From Microvelia longipes (lineage: Eukaryota > Arthropoda > Insecta > Hemiptera > Veliidae): a DNA stretch of 64,000 bases. The position numbers and the translations under genes are program-made. The notes beneath the pieces were generated by a model. It searched no databases. It worked only from the letters and a program-made list of their open reading frames with translations, and had not been told where the DNA came from. Positions 39,150 through 51,705 of this stretch are shown piece by piece. Position 1 is the stretch's first letter. The number at the start of each line of letters is the position of its first letter. The stretch lies in the NCBI GenBank assembly GCA_018340805.1, contig JACMZG010001913.1, positions 39,681,115-39,745,114 on the forward strand. Direction: 5' to 3'.

Positions 39150-40780
39150 GGATGTTTCCTTTACAAAATCTAAAAAAATATCTTACAAGCAGTGTAGTGA
39201 TACTGATCAGATTGTATAGCATGGACTTCTTTACTATCTTAACTCTATCTAACTACAATAAATAATCTGTACGACTTCTAAACTCAGACTGATTAAATTT
39301 TAAGAATAATAAATATTTACAAGTCATAATGTCATGACATATAGGATGTGGACATGCCACTGACTAAAAAGATTTATAATAACAAAATGTCTAACTTAAT
39401 TGACTTAATCCAAAAATCAAGTCCAGAATGATATTCTGGATCCTCAATCAAATATTAATAGGGACATTCAAGAGACCTATTAGATCTAAATCTGTTAAGA
39501 GCAGATACTCACTTATAGATACTCACAGATACACTTTGCCCGTGGTTGAGGAAATTTAAGCGTTTAGAAGATATTCATTGGCACCACATAGATCTGAGGT
39601 TAGCATCCCAGGTAACAATCTTAGTTCATAAGATTATTGTTAATATATATTTTCGCCACATGAGAGGATTCCCCCTAGGGATATACCTAATGAGCCTCAA
39701 GCCTATAAGTAGCCATTATTATTACTATTATATTATGATATGTAAATAGAGTTTTATATTATTAGACATGAAATCTTAGTCATTTACAGCATTTTGTTCA
39801 TACAACCCTTAAACTTAATATAAATTTTAAATTTATGTTTTTATTATTTTTTATAATAATGTTTTTGCTTGTTATATGTTTGAAATTTAGTAATTTTTTT
39901 GACATGTCTCATTGTACTATTATATACAACACGGCTAAAGTCAATTGACGGCCCGCCAAAATCTCAATGCTTTCTTCTTTTAAGTAACAAATATTTTCTC
40001 TACTCTGGCAATACTGCAAGTCAGGTTATGTTTTGAATTTTATAATTTGATTTTATTTGATATCGCATTTTTTATTTATTTATTATTTACTTTTAAGTAG
40101 GAATATTGTTGTATCTTATAAATTTGCCAACTAAGTGTTGCTTTAAATTTGTTTGGGAAGTATGAATTAAGTGGAGTTAAAGTTGTTAATTACGTAGTGC
40201 AATGGATCATAATAGTTCTATGATAAAAGTTTATTTACATTGTCGGCTATAATTACTTTTTTCCAAAACCAACTGCTCTTTTTGTGTCAAGTTTGTATAA
40301 TTGAATGCGTATTGTTTCATTTTATAGAAATGATATGACACAATACGCATTCATGACTTAAACAATCAAGACTGTCATTATTGAAAGACATGGATTTTCC
40401 AATAAATCTGTATTTTAGTTGACAGACCCTGCGCTGTACTCAAATAGCAAGAAATGCTTGAAAAATACGTCCATGTCCATGCGTCAAATATAGGCACTCA
40501 GATCATATTACAACTCCGCAATAATTGGATGAATTGAACAGATTGGAATGAAACGAAACCAACTCAAAGAGATCAATATGCACAATGAGGGAAATAAAAG
40601 CAACGCGAAGTTACAAATGTTTACAACCAGTGTTGCCTTTGTACCGAGGTTGGCATGAGGTGGAGGAGGAAGGGGCGCTGTCGGTCTAAACGAATAGAAT
40701 TCTTTCCCTCCCACATTTTTTGGCGCGCTGTCAACAGACTTTAGCCGTGTGTTATAATGTATTTGTACTTAAAAATAAAA
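39150..40780. mobile_element. 1.63-kb insertion in receptor intron 1 (copy 1 only)
   Basis: Copy 2 reads continuously from ATTCTAGGATG to ATATGATAAACTAGGATTAC, whereas copy 1 has 1.63 kb between the same phrases. The insertion includes the CACACGG element at 39927-40751 plus about 780 bp of other AT-rich sequence with no gene. Confidence 0.75.
39927..40751. mobile_element. CACACGG-family DNA element, long form (825 bp)
   Basis: Inverted ends ACACGGCTAAAGTCAATTGA and (from the right) CACACGGCTAAAGTCTGTTG. Its interior is the reverse complement of 8795-9364 plus about 250 bp of extra sequence at 40205-40505. The extra part contains a 12-bp-stem hairpin (AATGCGTATTGT / ACAATACGCATT) near 40303-40350. 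No transposase frame. Confidence 0.8.
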
Positions 40781-41586
40781 TATATGATATGATAAACTAG
40801 GATTACACTACAAATCTACAGCCTTATACTAATATATCTTTTCAGGTTTCACAGAAATTAAATGAGTTTATTGCAGAAGTATCTGTGGTATGTGTTATAC
40901 GTGTTTTCATTTGCAGGAGCAGTTACTACGATTCTCAGCATGGATAAGTATTTGTACCAGCACTAATTAATATTTTATCCTAAAACGTTGTAGTCTTAGA
41001 TGTGAGTGTATGTAGACGTCGATAACCGGATAAAATGTACCTGCGAATAAATTGTACCCAATCTGGTCTGCAGAAACCTCCCTTTATTGTATAATTGATA
41101 ATTATAAAAATTAAAAGAATTTTTTCAACTAAGCTCAAAATTCAATGGCCTAAATTCGGTAACCCTTACTTTTAAACGTTAGACAAATAATAACAATAGA
41201 AGGTTCATGTAAATTTTAGGTAGTCGTCCGTCGGTAAAAGTAAGTCAAAATTTAGATTATTAGGAACATTCAATAGGATTTATTTATAACTGTTATGAAT
41301 CCTCTAATTGAGCGTATATAAAAAAAAACACATTTTAAAAGGGTTAAAGAAGGAGCTCGCACACACACACATCCGACTCTCCGTTCCTAAATCCATCACA
41401 CATTCCGTTCTCACCAGTCAAGCATTCATCAACAACCGCTTGCTTACGTATTTCTTACACTCGGCCATCCAACATTCCTATCGCTCCGATGGAATTATAA
41501 GTTTTTATAGACTTAATTAACTCACAATAATCACCATAGAGATATATACTAGAGAGAGCATAGCCTATCTCAATACATTGCGAGGC

Positions 41587-41822
41587 CTTAAACAAAAAAA
41601 ATCGGGTACAGGGTACCTCTAAACATTTCCTCATTACTTTGGATTCGCTACGCTCATCCTACCTGCTTCGAACTCGCTTCGCTCGTCCTCAGAAATACAG
41701 TTCACCAGATTTATACTGCAACAAGCCTTCGGACTTACTTCGCTCGTCTTCAGAAAGTAAATGCATCCGTATCATTCTCAGCGGTCACCCATACAGCACT
41801 GACCACACTCAACGCTCCTTAT
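41587..41822 (-). mobile_element. 5S-rRNA-derived SINE, second copy
   Basis: On the minus strand the head GAGCGTTGAGTGTGGTCAGT is followed by the body with GACGAGCGAAGTAAGTCCGA- and GAGGACGAGCGAAGCGAGTT-like units, then the tail GAGGTACCCTGTACCCGATT and a T run. The periodic body gives long open frames that are not genes. It is about 235 bp, close to the copy at 34740. Confidence 0.7.
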
Positions 41823-42074
41823 ATTTTATGATCCAACAAAAATCATGGACATACTTGTTGTATTGAAACGATACTGACAGACAACTTTGCAAAAACCACT
41901 CAGGAGGCCTTAAAACGCCTGTGACGGATAATTCCCTGTGACATCCCGGTTTCAGATTTTTCGCAAACACAATACTTTTCCAATATAGCTACGGTATAAA
42001 TGAGGAAAAGTAAAAATTATTCTGTCAACAAATGAAATTCAAAATAGACAAGAATCAATCTTGTTATTAATAGA

Positions 42075-42739
42075 AATAATTCTGGCGCGGTGGTCCGCAT
42101 GTCGGGCGAATTTCCTTTGGATGCGTGATTTCGTGCTTTTTACAATATATAAGTTTACAACTATTAAATAAATAATTCCGGCGCGGTGGTCCGCTGTCGG
42201 GCGAATTTCATTTAGAATGCGTGTTTCCGTGCTAATCAACCCATTTCTTGCTTATGTAAGAACCATGCCCATTGCGTGGTTCCGGTTCATGCTTTAGAAC
42301 CTAAGCAGTTACTCAATTGTCAAGCACTGCTCGTAACTCATTTTGTCTGTATTTTCCAAAGGAAATGCACATAATTATCCAGTTGGTTATACAAAACTAT
42401 GCCTCTAAAATTAGAAGTACGCATTATTATTTGCACTAGTTTAAAGCTTAGTTACTTATCTTTAAGCTTCATCAGTTATCTTTCAAGGTTTTAGCGCAGT
42501 GGGTGACAATTGAGTAACTGCTTAGGTTCTAAAGCATGAACCAGAACCACGCAATGGGCATGGTTCTTGCATAAGCAAGAAATGGGTTGTTTAGCACGGA
42601 AACACGCATTCTAAATGAAATTCGCCCGACAGCGGACCATCGCGCCGGAATTATTTATTTAGTAGTTGTAAAAAGCACGAAAACACGCATCCAAAGGAAA
42701 TTCGCCCGACATGCAGACCACCGCGCCAGAATTATTTTC
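42075..42739. repeat. Large inverted repeat, ~240-bp arms
   Basis: The left arm 42075-42322 and right arm 42504-42739 are reverse complements in outline. Each holds two tandem units of the GGCGCGGTGGTCCGC / GTCGGGCGAATTTC type, then a block around CCATTTCTTGCTTATGTAAG and AAGCAGTTACTCAATTGTCA. The loop is about 180 bp. A further unit (AAATTCGCCCGACATGAAGA) lies outside the right arm at 42838-42880. No coding capacity. Confidence 0.75.
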
Positions 42740-42759
42740 TAGTTGTAAACTTATATTAG

Positions 42760-43367
42760 GTAAAAAAATGATAAAAAATGATTGCCCCTACTGGAATTTA
42801 AACCCAGGTACTCTGGGTTTGAGTGCTCGCATCCAAAGGAAATTCGCCCGACATGAAGACCACCGCGCCAGAATTATTTTCTAGTTGTAAATTTATATTA
42901 AGTAAAAAACGATAACATATTATAGTCTCTTCCAGGATTTGAACCCATGTACCCTGAGTTTGAGTGGTCGTATTGACTCCAGACCACTGGCATTCAACTC
43001 AGAGGCCCAAAAAACATTGAAAACGACACCCTACTCGAAATTTATTTTTCAACGACCGTAATTTTGGTTTTCTATAATGTTTGTGGGTTTTTCGACTTTT
43101 TAGTCACTTTGAGTAGTCGTATCGACTTCGGACTGGTTTATTTGATTTAGCGCCTCAAGAAACATAAATATTACCCTTTTTCGCGCCAAAAAATAATAAC
43201 CCTGAATTTTGCCGATTTTTTGAAAATTTTGCTGACTCAGCAAACCGGGTTAATAACGTCACAAAAACCTGGTTCGTGTCCTCCCGAAGGTTGATTTTTG
43301 TACCAAGTTTGGTTAAAAAATATTAATCCGTTCGAAAGATAGAGTGTTTACAGAAAGTGTCTAGAAA
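42760..43367 (+). repeat. Dispersed tRNA-like repeat relic, inverted relative to 35.5-36.2 kb
   Basis: Shares ACCCTACTCGAAATTTATTT, CAGCAAACCGGGTTAATAAC, GTCACAAAAACCTGG and GTTCGAAAGATAG with the reverse complement of 35610-36110. CAGGATTTGAACCCATG at 42931 is the complement of a polymerase III B box. The interior is interrupted by one of the CGCCCGACATGAAG units. Confidence 0.6.
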
Positions 43368-43780
<413 letters not shown>

Positions 43781-43794
43781 GCGAAACGTATGTT

Positions 43795-43870
43795 TTCGTC
43801 ATTAGGGACCTCTGAAACGGATTTGTGTCGTGGTCCGAGGTTCGAATTCCACCATGACGCCTATCCCATT
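43795..43870 (+). repeat. tRNA-like repeat segment with B box
   Basis: GGACCTCTGAAACGGATTTG then CCGAGGTTCGAATTCCACC resembles the T-arm half of a tRNA, with GGTTCGAATTCC as B box. It matches the reverse complement of 35490-35560. No acceptor stem or anticodon arm can be assembled, so it is a SINE relic rather than a tRNA gene. Confidence 0.5.
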
Positions 43871-44057
43871 AGCTGAATTTCCAAAGGAAATTCGCTAAAA
43901 TGGCTATTCCCGGTTGATGTCGTAACAAAATCATTATTTTCCGGTTCTTTAAGTTTTGTTGTACATAAAGATTGCTTTTTGTCCCAAGTTTCAAGTCTCT
44001 AGCAAAAATACAGTGGGAGATGCGATGATAACATACACGCGGAAATAAGTATACTTA

Positions 44058-44385
<328 letters not shown>

Positions 44386-44562
44386 CATTTCGAAAAATTA
44401 GAACTTAAAAAATTTGGTGTTAATAAAACAAAATCAGTTTTGCTAAATTATTTCAAATTTATCTGTGTATGGTTACTCCTTGCGACAAGAGCCTTAAAAT
44501 TAAAGTACAGAAAGCCACTGTGTTGTATATTTAAAACTAATTCATTAGTATGCTTCTTACAG

Positions 44563-44667
44563 GAATCCATACCGCTGTCTACTAGACTGCTTTATCTAGC
44601 GTTTACTCTAACTATTTTTATACTAAGTTGCATATTTGGCGTGACAAGCGAGCGAATGGCTACCCTA
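44563..44667 (+). CDS. Odorant receptor exon 3 (of copy 1)
   Basis: A 35-codon exon bounded by TTCTTACAG and GTAAGT, open in phase 0 on both sides. Exon 2 of the receptor also ends in phase 0, so it joins without a shift. It encodes a hydrophobic segment (LLYLAFTLTIFILSCIFGV) followed by TSERMATL, as expected for transmembrane segment 6 of an insect odorant receptor. No counterpart exists for copy 2 before the gap. Confidence 0.65.
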
Positions 44668-44773
44668 GTAAGTATTGGTATTATTTGTGACATTTTAGTA
44701 AATTTCCAAAGAATAAAGAACCAATAAAATTAACCAAATTTTTAAAGTGTTATAAATATTAATAAAATGATTT

Positions 44774-44890
44774 CAGTTTCGTTTCAATATGAAAATTATA
44801 TCCAGGAGTTTTGTTAGATCATAAAAAGTAAGCAGTATCGAGCGTGGTCAGTGGGTGGATGGGTGACCGCTAGGAAAAACTCACCGCTCT
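44774..44890 (+). mobile_element. 5S-rRNA-derived SINE, head only
   Basis: AAGTAAGCAGTATCGAGCGT followed by GGTCAGTGGGTGGATGGGTG and ACCGCTAGGAAAAACTC follows 5S rRNA from box A through box C. The body and tail seen in the other copies are missing. Confidence 0.75.
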
Positions 44891-46083
44891 ATAAATATCA
44901 ATCCTGATCTCCTCAGGAGGGTCATCGAACTTAAATGTTAAGTAGAACGTCTCAGTCTTTTCTATATTTCCTTGTCGGGATCTTCTAGTACCTTTCTCCA
45001 TACGAATGACACCTTGTGAGGTGTGGTCCGCCTGGATTTCATCTATTTTCGAGTTGACAAAATTACTCCATCCGAAGAACTAAATTTCTCATTGATCGCA
45101 ACTGTCACAGCATGGTCTGCAAGGATCTTTACAGTCTACAGTTTCTCCGCTTAGTTCTGCGAAGCAACCCCCATGACGAGAGGGCCGGCCTTTGAGACGC
45201 TGTGTTTGGTAGAAGGCAATTAGTGAAACATTGGAGTTCCGCCATCACATCCCGGCGTAGTCCAAAATTTTGAGAGAAAGAGGGACTATTATTTCCTCTC
45301 TTACTTGCTACTACACTTTTAATACTTACATACAAACCTCATAATACAAATCTTGTATAATATCTTATTATTATATCTTATTAAACATATCTTGTTATAT
45401 TTAAATATAACAAGGAAGAAGCAGAAAGGACAACTCCGAGTGTCAAGTATTTTATCTTTATTTTCTATTTAAATTCGATAGAGTGCTCTGTATCCCCACC
45501 TGCTGCTGCGCTCTATGTTTATTTATGTAACTTCGCGTTTTCCCGCATTTTCCTAACCTTTCCCGCTCTTTTTCCGTACACTTTTCCTCGCCATCTTGTA
45601 TTTTACCAACCTCGATGTCGTTCCGTTTGTTCTCTCTACCTCTTTCTCTCCAAGTGTTATCTCATTTATTATCTCTCGCTATTTTATTATACACAATTAA
45701 TATTTTCATTGCTCAACTTTCCGTGTGCCGAAATCAGTGCTGTTGTTGTCGAGTAAACTTAAAAATTCATTTGTACTCTTTTGTACTGTGCACACCGTGC
45801 TGCCGGTCAATTTTGGATGCGTTTAGCTTTACTCTTCACCAGGCCTGGTTAACTTCACGTTTCATCTTCTTTGGAATCAAGTAAGCCACGGATTGCTAAA
45901 ATTACCCTCTGTCTTGACATTATTAATCCTTTATTTATACCTTTCACTCTTTATCTCTACCTCTCTCTCCCTCTAACCATAGGGCGTACAGATTTTTTTC
46001 TTAAATATCCTACACCGAGTATATTGTTAATTTTAGAGTTAGTAAAAATTTAATTCCGCTGAATAGTTAAAACTTGATTGCAG
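44891..46083. other. Intronic sequence, pyrimidine-rich, unidentified
   Basis: 45.45-46.0 kb is conspicuously pyrimidine-rich on the plus strand (TTTTCCCGCATTTTCCTAAC, CTCTACCTCTCTCTCCC) and looser in composition than its neighbours. The 89-codon frame at 45615 reflects that bias. 45.0-45.3 kb is GC-richer and may be part of an unrecognised repeat. No gene other than the receptor exons is supported. Confidence 0.35.
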
Positions 46084-46242
46084 TCAGAAGAAATAGACGA
46101 ATCCCTTTATCGTATCCGATGGCTAGATACATACAAGGACTTTACAACCAATATTCTGATAGCCAGGAAAATGACTGCAAGGAGTATATACTTGATAGTT
46201 GGATATGTCAATATAGAAGTAAACCACGTCTTACTGGAAACT
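46084..46242 (+). CDS. Odorant receptor exon 4 (of copy 1), C-terminal region
   Basis: A 53-codon exon from TTGATTGCAG to a donor at GAAACT|GTAATT, phase 0. It encodes SEEIDESLYRIRWLDTYKDF, then a helical basic stretch (LIARKMTARS) and a hydrophobic segment. This follows the insect Or pattern of a small acidic stretch, Y-x3-W, basic residues, then transmembrane segment 7. With exons 1-3 the product would be about 434 residues plus a short last exon that I could not find. Confidence 0.7.
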
Positions 46243-47742
46243 GTAATTATTTTATTTTGATCAATTCCCACTTTTTCAAAACAAATCAGCACACAAAATA
46301 TCAAAACTTACATTTAATTCAAGACCCTTTTAATAATATCGATATTTTTTTATAAAGCGGCAGAAAAGTAGGAACTTTATGTCAAAAAAAGTCAGTAAAG
46401 TACAATATTATTGCCGAGGTAGTAAAAGGAGTTATCGGACAGTAATTATCGTCTGACCTATTAAGTTTCACCTAAAATTTAAGAAGATAAAAAAGAACTT
46501 GTAACTTGTACGGTTTCAAGTATTTAAACACAATTTATTTACATGAAGGTAAATTGATTTCATTACTTCGAATAATTATTTATTGGCTCGCTATCGCTTG
46601 TCAATAAACATTTATACGCAGCTATAGTGTGCCACTGTACTGCCTAGTAAAATAAAAGATTTTTTTATAATAACTTACATAGGTCACAAAATGTTCCAAT
46701 AAATTGACATTAAATTTTTTCTTTAAAACAAACCTTTATTTTTAAAAATATACAATTATTAATATACATATGTACTGTTAATCAGGTTTATCCCTCCACA
46801 AAAGATAAAAAAAATATCTTGTGCCGTGGCGGGAGAGAACATTACAGTATTGCATCTTAATACGAAATATCCATTTACAGATCATAAAGACGTGCTATTC
46901 ATTTATAAGCTTAGCTCACCAACTTAAACAGTAGGAGTGCTTAGTGCTACAGAACTTTGTTAACTGCTGAGTGGCCGAGGAGTTCCATTTCCAATGTAAA
47001 GCGTCTACTTTAGTCTCCAGAAAGTCATTTATTTATTCTGTTTGTAATAAATTTGAAATATAAACTTATATATTGGTTCATTTGAGTATATTATTTGCAT
47101 ACTAAAATTAATGAATGAAGGCTTGATTTGGAGTTTTATTTTATGACTGATTGTAGTTAATTTTATTATGAAATTGAAATAATAAAAATTGCAATATTTA
47201 ATTATACATTAATTTATTAAATTTAATCTGATAATGTAACAAATTAACATTAGATTTGATTGTGAAAACCCTTGAAAGCAAAGAATCACTCCGAGGACAA
47301 AGCAGACACTACTCAAGAAACGAAAATAACGCAGTTCGACAGGCAAATGAGCCTTTCTTTTTAAGTAAATTTAGACAATAACAGAGATCTTTTTTCTTGT
47401 CTTCCTTTAAGGTGCCAATTTTAAGAGATTCCCTAGGATAAAAGCTCACTAAAAGTTAGTTAATTGAACATCATCGTTATAAAACTGGATATTCCAACGC
47501 GTATTTCATAAGCAAAAGTTATAAGAATGCTGGCAATAGCTAAAAATTATGTAAGAAAATTCAATTTTATTTGAAAACATTTCAATATTTCTCGATACTA
47601 ACATGTTTTGTTGAGTATGTTTAAGTGTTTATTCTTAAATTTTGCCTTTTAAATATTTATTTATAAATTAAAGATTGCCAAGCTTAAGTACAACTTGGTT
47701 CAACTTGGAAGCAAACAAATCTAAGAGATTCTTTGCCAGTGG
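46243..47742. other. Non-coding sequence; last receptor exon not found
   Basis: A short terminal exon encoding the usual C-terminal tail of an Or could lie here, but I see no convincing acceptor plus frame. The rest is AT-rich without recognised elements. Confidence 0.3.
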
Positions 47743-47839
47743 TTGAAAAATATTTCATCATGGGTCATGATACGGCTCGGCAGACAAAGAGATGAGCAGC
47801 GAGTCAAATATGAGAGCAGTTGTCTTGTGATAGATTGCT

Positions 47840-48105
47840 TGTCACAAACATTCAAGTCACAAATATTGAATAAGATACTGGAACTTGACAAACAAAACAT
47901 ACCAAAGACAGCATTCAGTACCAAGAAAGGACACTATGAGTTTGTCCGCATGCCCTTTGGCCTTAGAAACAGTCCTAAGACTTTTCAACGATCCATGAAC
48001 GATATTCTTCGAGGCGCGCCATGTGCTGCTTACCTTGATGACATTATAGTATTTAGCACAAATCTAGCAGAACATCTTACAAGACTCCGTGAAGTCTTTA
48101 ACTGA
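47840..48105 (+). pseudogene. Gypsy-type LTR-retrotransposon reverse transcriptase fragment
   Basis: The frame contains [37 protein letters not shown] and [11 protein letters not shown]. These are the middle RT motifs and the catalytic YLDD box of Gypsy-type Pol, followed by [11 protein letters not shown]. The N-terminal RT motifs are missing or degraded. The frame ends at TGA just after the motif and no RNase H or integrase follows. It is a relic in the same orientation as the receptor; the minus-strand integrase fragments at 36.9 and 51.7 kb need not be from the same element. Confidence 0.85.
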
Positions 48106-48456
48106 CTCCGAATAACGAACTTTAGGCACGCTTGCAGTCATATATGAGACCAACATATGTGCTTAGTTTAATCTCTTTATCAGCATTAGTTAAATTTTTA
48201 TCAAATGACTTGTATACGTACGCAAAAATTCCGAAAATTCATAAATCGCAGAAAAGTGTTTGAATTTGCTAAATTCAATTGTATCAAATGAGCGATAAAT
48301 TTAAAATTCATTTTTTAATCACCCTGTAATATTTTATAAAGGAAATTAGAGAAATAAAAAAGCAATATTTAAATATATACTTTATGTTATCGTTTTTATC
48401 ACTTTAAATTTACAGCGGAAGTTGAGATAAATAAAACATGAGTACTAATTTCGAAT

Positions 48457-48616
48457 TCATTTCGGGCATTGATCAGCATGTTTTCTGTTAGCTCGAGGAA
48501 GGCATCGGGTTGATGTGAGTCGTATGTGCGGCTCTTTGCCTCTCAATGTCCATGACTCAGCTGGAATATCTGATGTATTTACACCGGATACTCTTCTGGT
48601 TTGACTTGGATTATCC
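48457..48616 (-). CDS. Possible 3'-terminal exon of an unidentified minus-strand gene
   Basis: On the minus strand a tract ending TATTTTCCAG is followed by a 52-codon open frame starting DNPSQTRRVSGVNTSDIPAE and ending in a TGA at 48457. Codon use is far less AT-biased than the surroundings. No family is recognised and no upstream exon was found, so it could also be a relic of a mobile element. Confidence 0.3.
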
Positions 48617-50358
48617 CTGGAAAATATAATATTAAATATAGATATATTATCTCACGCCGAGCCGAGAGGAGAGATCGATAAATGCCATGTAATAATAGTA
48701 CATACTCAATTTTGAGGATTACAGAGCTTTGCACTTGCATCTATACATAAATACATGTACGTATCAATTTTTACATTATTTAAGATTGTTAGGGTTTAAA
48801 CAAGATTATTAACAATAAGTAATTATAATTTAAACTGCTTTTAAATTTCGCAAGAGTCAAATCGTTTGTTGCGTTTTCAACATATGTTTATGTTTTATTT
48901 AAATTGGTTGTGCCAATATAAAAACCATTAATACCTGGGACTGTAAGTTTGAGCATTAGCTATTTCTCTGAAATTCGACCAATAGCTTTGAGATGATCTA
49001 GTTGCACTCTGGGTAATATCAGCCAGGAAAATAAAAGCTCAACAATTTTAAACGTACTTGTACTTATTATTGTAAAGCGCAGGCGCAAGCACAATATAAC
49101 AGCTTTCATGAATCATCAGCCTCAAGGATCTTGAATAAAAGTGATGACACGTTAAGTCGATTAGCTGTATAACAAAGTGACCCCCTTGAAAAAAATAGAA
49201 GTATCCATTACAAAACATATACCAAATACAAACTGAACATGCACGTGACTTGTGAAGGAAATCTCCTGTACAAATCAAATAGTCATTTGATAACTTTAGA
49301 AACAAGTGATGATTTTACCCATAGGGGGAACATAAAGGCAAAAAACGTGTCGCCACCGTTTTCAAAGGAAATAGATGGGCACGGTACTTGTCTAATATAA
49401 AGTTTAAAAGTATTGTAGAAGCGTATAAAGTTTGCGTTTTTCAATTTTAAGATCTAACACGCTTAATGTCAACAGACTTTAATTCTGGTATTTTTGTTAG
49501 AATTTTCTTAGAATTCATAACTTTATAATCTTAAAGAAAGTAAGAATAACATTAAATACACACAATTAACCATTACATAATAATAAAGAACTAAAACTTT
49601 ACTCGACGTGTTAATAACCAGACGATAGGAAGGATATAGTGGTGCCACGACTGCCCGAGGGAGTAGACGTAAGGGTTTACGTAACACTATTTTACATTGT
49701 TATAAGTATCTTGAATACAGGGGATGACTCACTAAGTCGATTTGCCATACAAAAAAGTGACCCCATCGAAAACGAAAAAATAGAGAGAAACAACCCGAAA
49801 CAAACGTTAAAAACCAACTGCCCATGCTTACAATTCTTATAACAGCGCAGATTTTAAATTTTAGAGGCAAAGTTACATCTCAATGGTTTCCCATTGTTTA
49901 TTGCTTGAGAAGGTTATAAGCAAGCTTAAATTATCACTCACTGAAGTGCCTATGTATAGTTCAAAATTTAAAATTAAGTAAGCACAAATGACTTATCAAG
50001 CACAACAAATGTAACAATCACGAGAAGCACAGAAAAAAGTTGAGAATCAAACTCGACAACCTTGCTACATAACCCTGCGTTTGGCGCCTTTTTTTTATTA
50101 TGAACATGGGAAGGTAAGTTTGCTCCTATTTAGAGAAATAGAAGATAGAGATCTTCTTAAACTCCCATAGGGTCAGGACAGTTCCTTAATGTGTCATCCC
50201 CTTTATTCTAGATCTTTTGAAACAAACTTGTCTTATATAAAGTTTTAAAATATGTGAGAAGCGTATGAAGTTTGTGTTTAAGTGTATATAACAGTTTTTA
50301 AATAAGATAAATAATAATAATAGTATATAATATACTAGAAAAAAAGAAAAGAAAAAAA
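48617..50358. other. Non-coding sequence with an old internal duplication
   Basis: Two stretches resemble each other. 49148-49205 and 49723-49785 share TAAGTCGATT and AAAGTGACCCC; 49390-49445 and 50225-50282 share ACTTGTCTAATATAAAGTTT and GAAGCGTATAAAGTTTG with changes. This suggests an old tandem duplication with unit length near 0.6-0.8 kb. No gene is supported. Confidence 0.4.
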
Positions 50359-51705
50359 GGGAGTCAAACCTCGGACTACGACACTAATCTGTTTCAGAGG
50401 TCCCTGATGACAAAATAATAGGTTTTAACTATGTGTGTATTTTTAGACACTTTCTTGTTTGTAAACACGCTATCTTTCGAACGGACAAATATTTTTTAAC
50501 AAAAATCAACCTAGGGGAAGACACGAACCCTATTACCAGGTTTTTGTGACGTCATTAACCAGGTTTGCTGAGTTAACACAATGTCAAAGAATCGGCAAAA
50601 ATCAAGGTTAATACTTTTCGCCGCGAAGCAAGTTTTTATTCATGTTTTTTGGGACCCTGAATCGAATAAAACCGATGCGAAGTCTATACGACCACTATAA
50701 GTGATCAAATTGTCGAAAAATCATTCTCAATTACTAGAAACCAAAGTTACGGCCGTTTAAAATTAAATTTCGAGTAGGGCATCAGTTTCTAAGTATTTTT
50801 GAGCGCTGAATCGAATAAAACCGGTCTAAAGTCGACATGACTACGCTTAAAAGCATTAGGTAATTACCAGAAACCAACATACGGCCGGTACAAAATATAT
50901 TTCAAGTGGGGAGTCGTTTTCGATGTTTTTTGGGCCTGTGAGTTGAATGAGAGTGGTCCGGAGGGTATCTTTATTGCCTGGGTACCTTGCTCGATAATAT
51001 GGTATTGGTTTTATTAATAAAACATGGGACTTATTTAGAAATACCATTATTATTTTGTGAACCATCAAAATTTCAACATTCATTAATGCAGATGTTATGG
51101 AACGGTAATAACGTATAACTATACTGACCCATCAAACAGAAATTCTTTTCACCAAAATTATTAGGCTTAACTTACTTTCCATAATGAGTCTTAGATACAA
51201 AGTTATCGCTTTTTCATAACAAAACAATAATGCAACAAAATCAAATTAAAATAAATATGAAAAGCACAAACACTTCCAAACAAGATTTTTTTCTAGCGGT
51301 TCAATCTAGTGGATAAATACGCGTAACGGCCCATAAAATCCAAACCAATCGTACATCTGTAAGGATAGCACTTCAGGTCTCAGCATTCTTGACTTTTCAG
51401 ACATCAAGTTAATTCTAAAACATTAAAATAACTTCTAATTTGAAAAGATTCTAAGTGAATACAACCACCACTCATTCACACAACGACTAACGACGATCAT
51501 AATACCCTCTATCTTTCCGTGACAGCATTGCCTTGATAAGCACAAGGAGGAACTATCTCAGGCAGTAGACGGAATGGTTTTATTCGGAGGGGCTAAGTTC
51601 TTAAAACTTTACTCACTAATAATTGAGTTGGGGAATATTGGAAATTTGCCACCGGAAAATATCGATAATTTAGAGAAGATGCAAATCTAAGTCTGTTCTC
51701 GACTC

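Larger units (their letters stand above)
38142..40945 (+). pseudogene. Odorant receptor copy 1, exons 1-2, frameshifted
   Basis: Homologous to the intact copy at 53028. Exon 1 spans 38142-39069 and exon 2 40846-40945. Breaks relative to copy 2: two bases lost near 38170, so the native ATG at 38142 reads a stop after about 15 codons; one base lost near 38797; four near 38948; and one near 40858, creating an in-frame TAA in exon 2. The donor after exon 2 has lost its GT (GATAAGTA versus GATGTAAGTA). Typical Or features remain visible between breaks: four hydrophobic segments, and PMPMYYPFDT before transmembrane segment 4. Intron 1 contains a 1.63-kb insertion. If the indels are assembly errors this copy could be functional, but the lost donor and substitutions argue for decay. 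Confidence 0.85.
35513..41338 (+). repeat. Segmental duplication containing an odorant receptor, copy 1
   Basis: Matches 50359-54668 in order and orientation, at an offset of about 14.85 kb, from GGGAGTCAAACCTC to AGCGTATATAAAA. Shared contents are a tRNA-like repeat relic, an integrase fragment, a minisatellite and odorant receptor exons 1 and 2. Copy 1 has an extra 1.63 kb in the receptor intron (39150-40780) and several frame-breaking indels. The homology in copy 2 runs to the N gap. Confidence 0.9.

Noticed and set aside
41639..41866. 75-codon Arg/Ser-rich frame
   Set aside because: It is the translation of the periodic body of a 5S-derived SINE on the opposite strand.
43803..43862. tRNA gene
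   Set aside because: A B box and T-arm-like stretch are visible, but no acceptor stem, D-arm or anticodon arm can be paired; the same segment recurs as a dispersed repeat.
45615..45884. 89-codon frame with Cys cluster and hydrophobic stretches
   Set aside because: It lies in a pyrimidine-rich intronic stretch and the Leu/Ser/Phe/Cys content reflects that bias.
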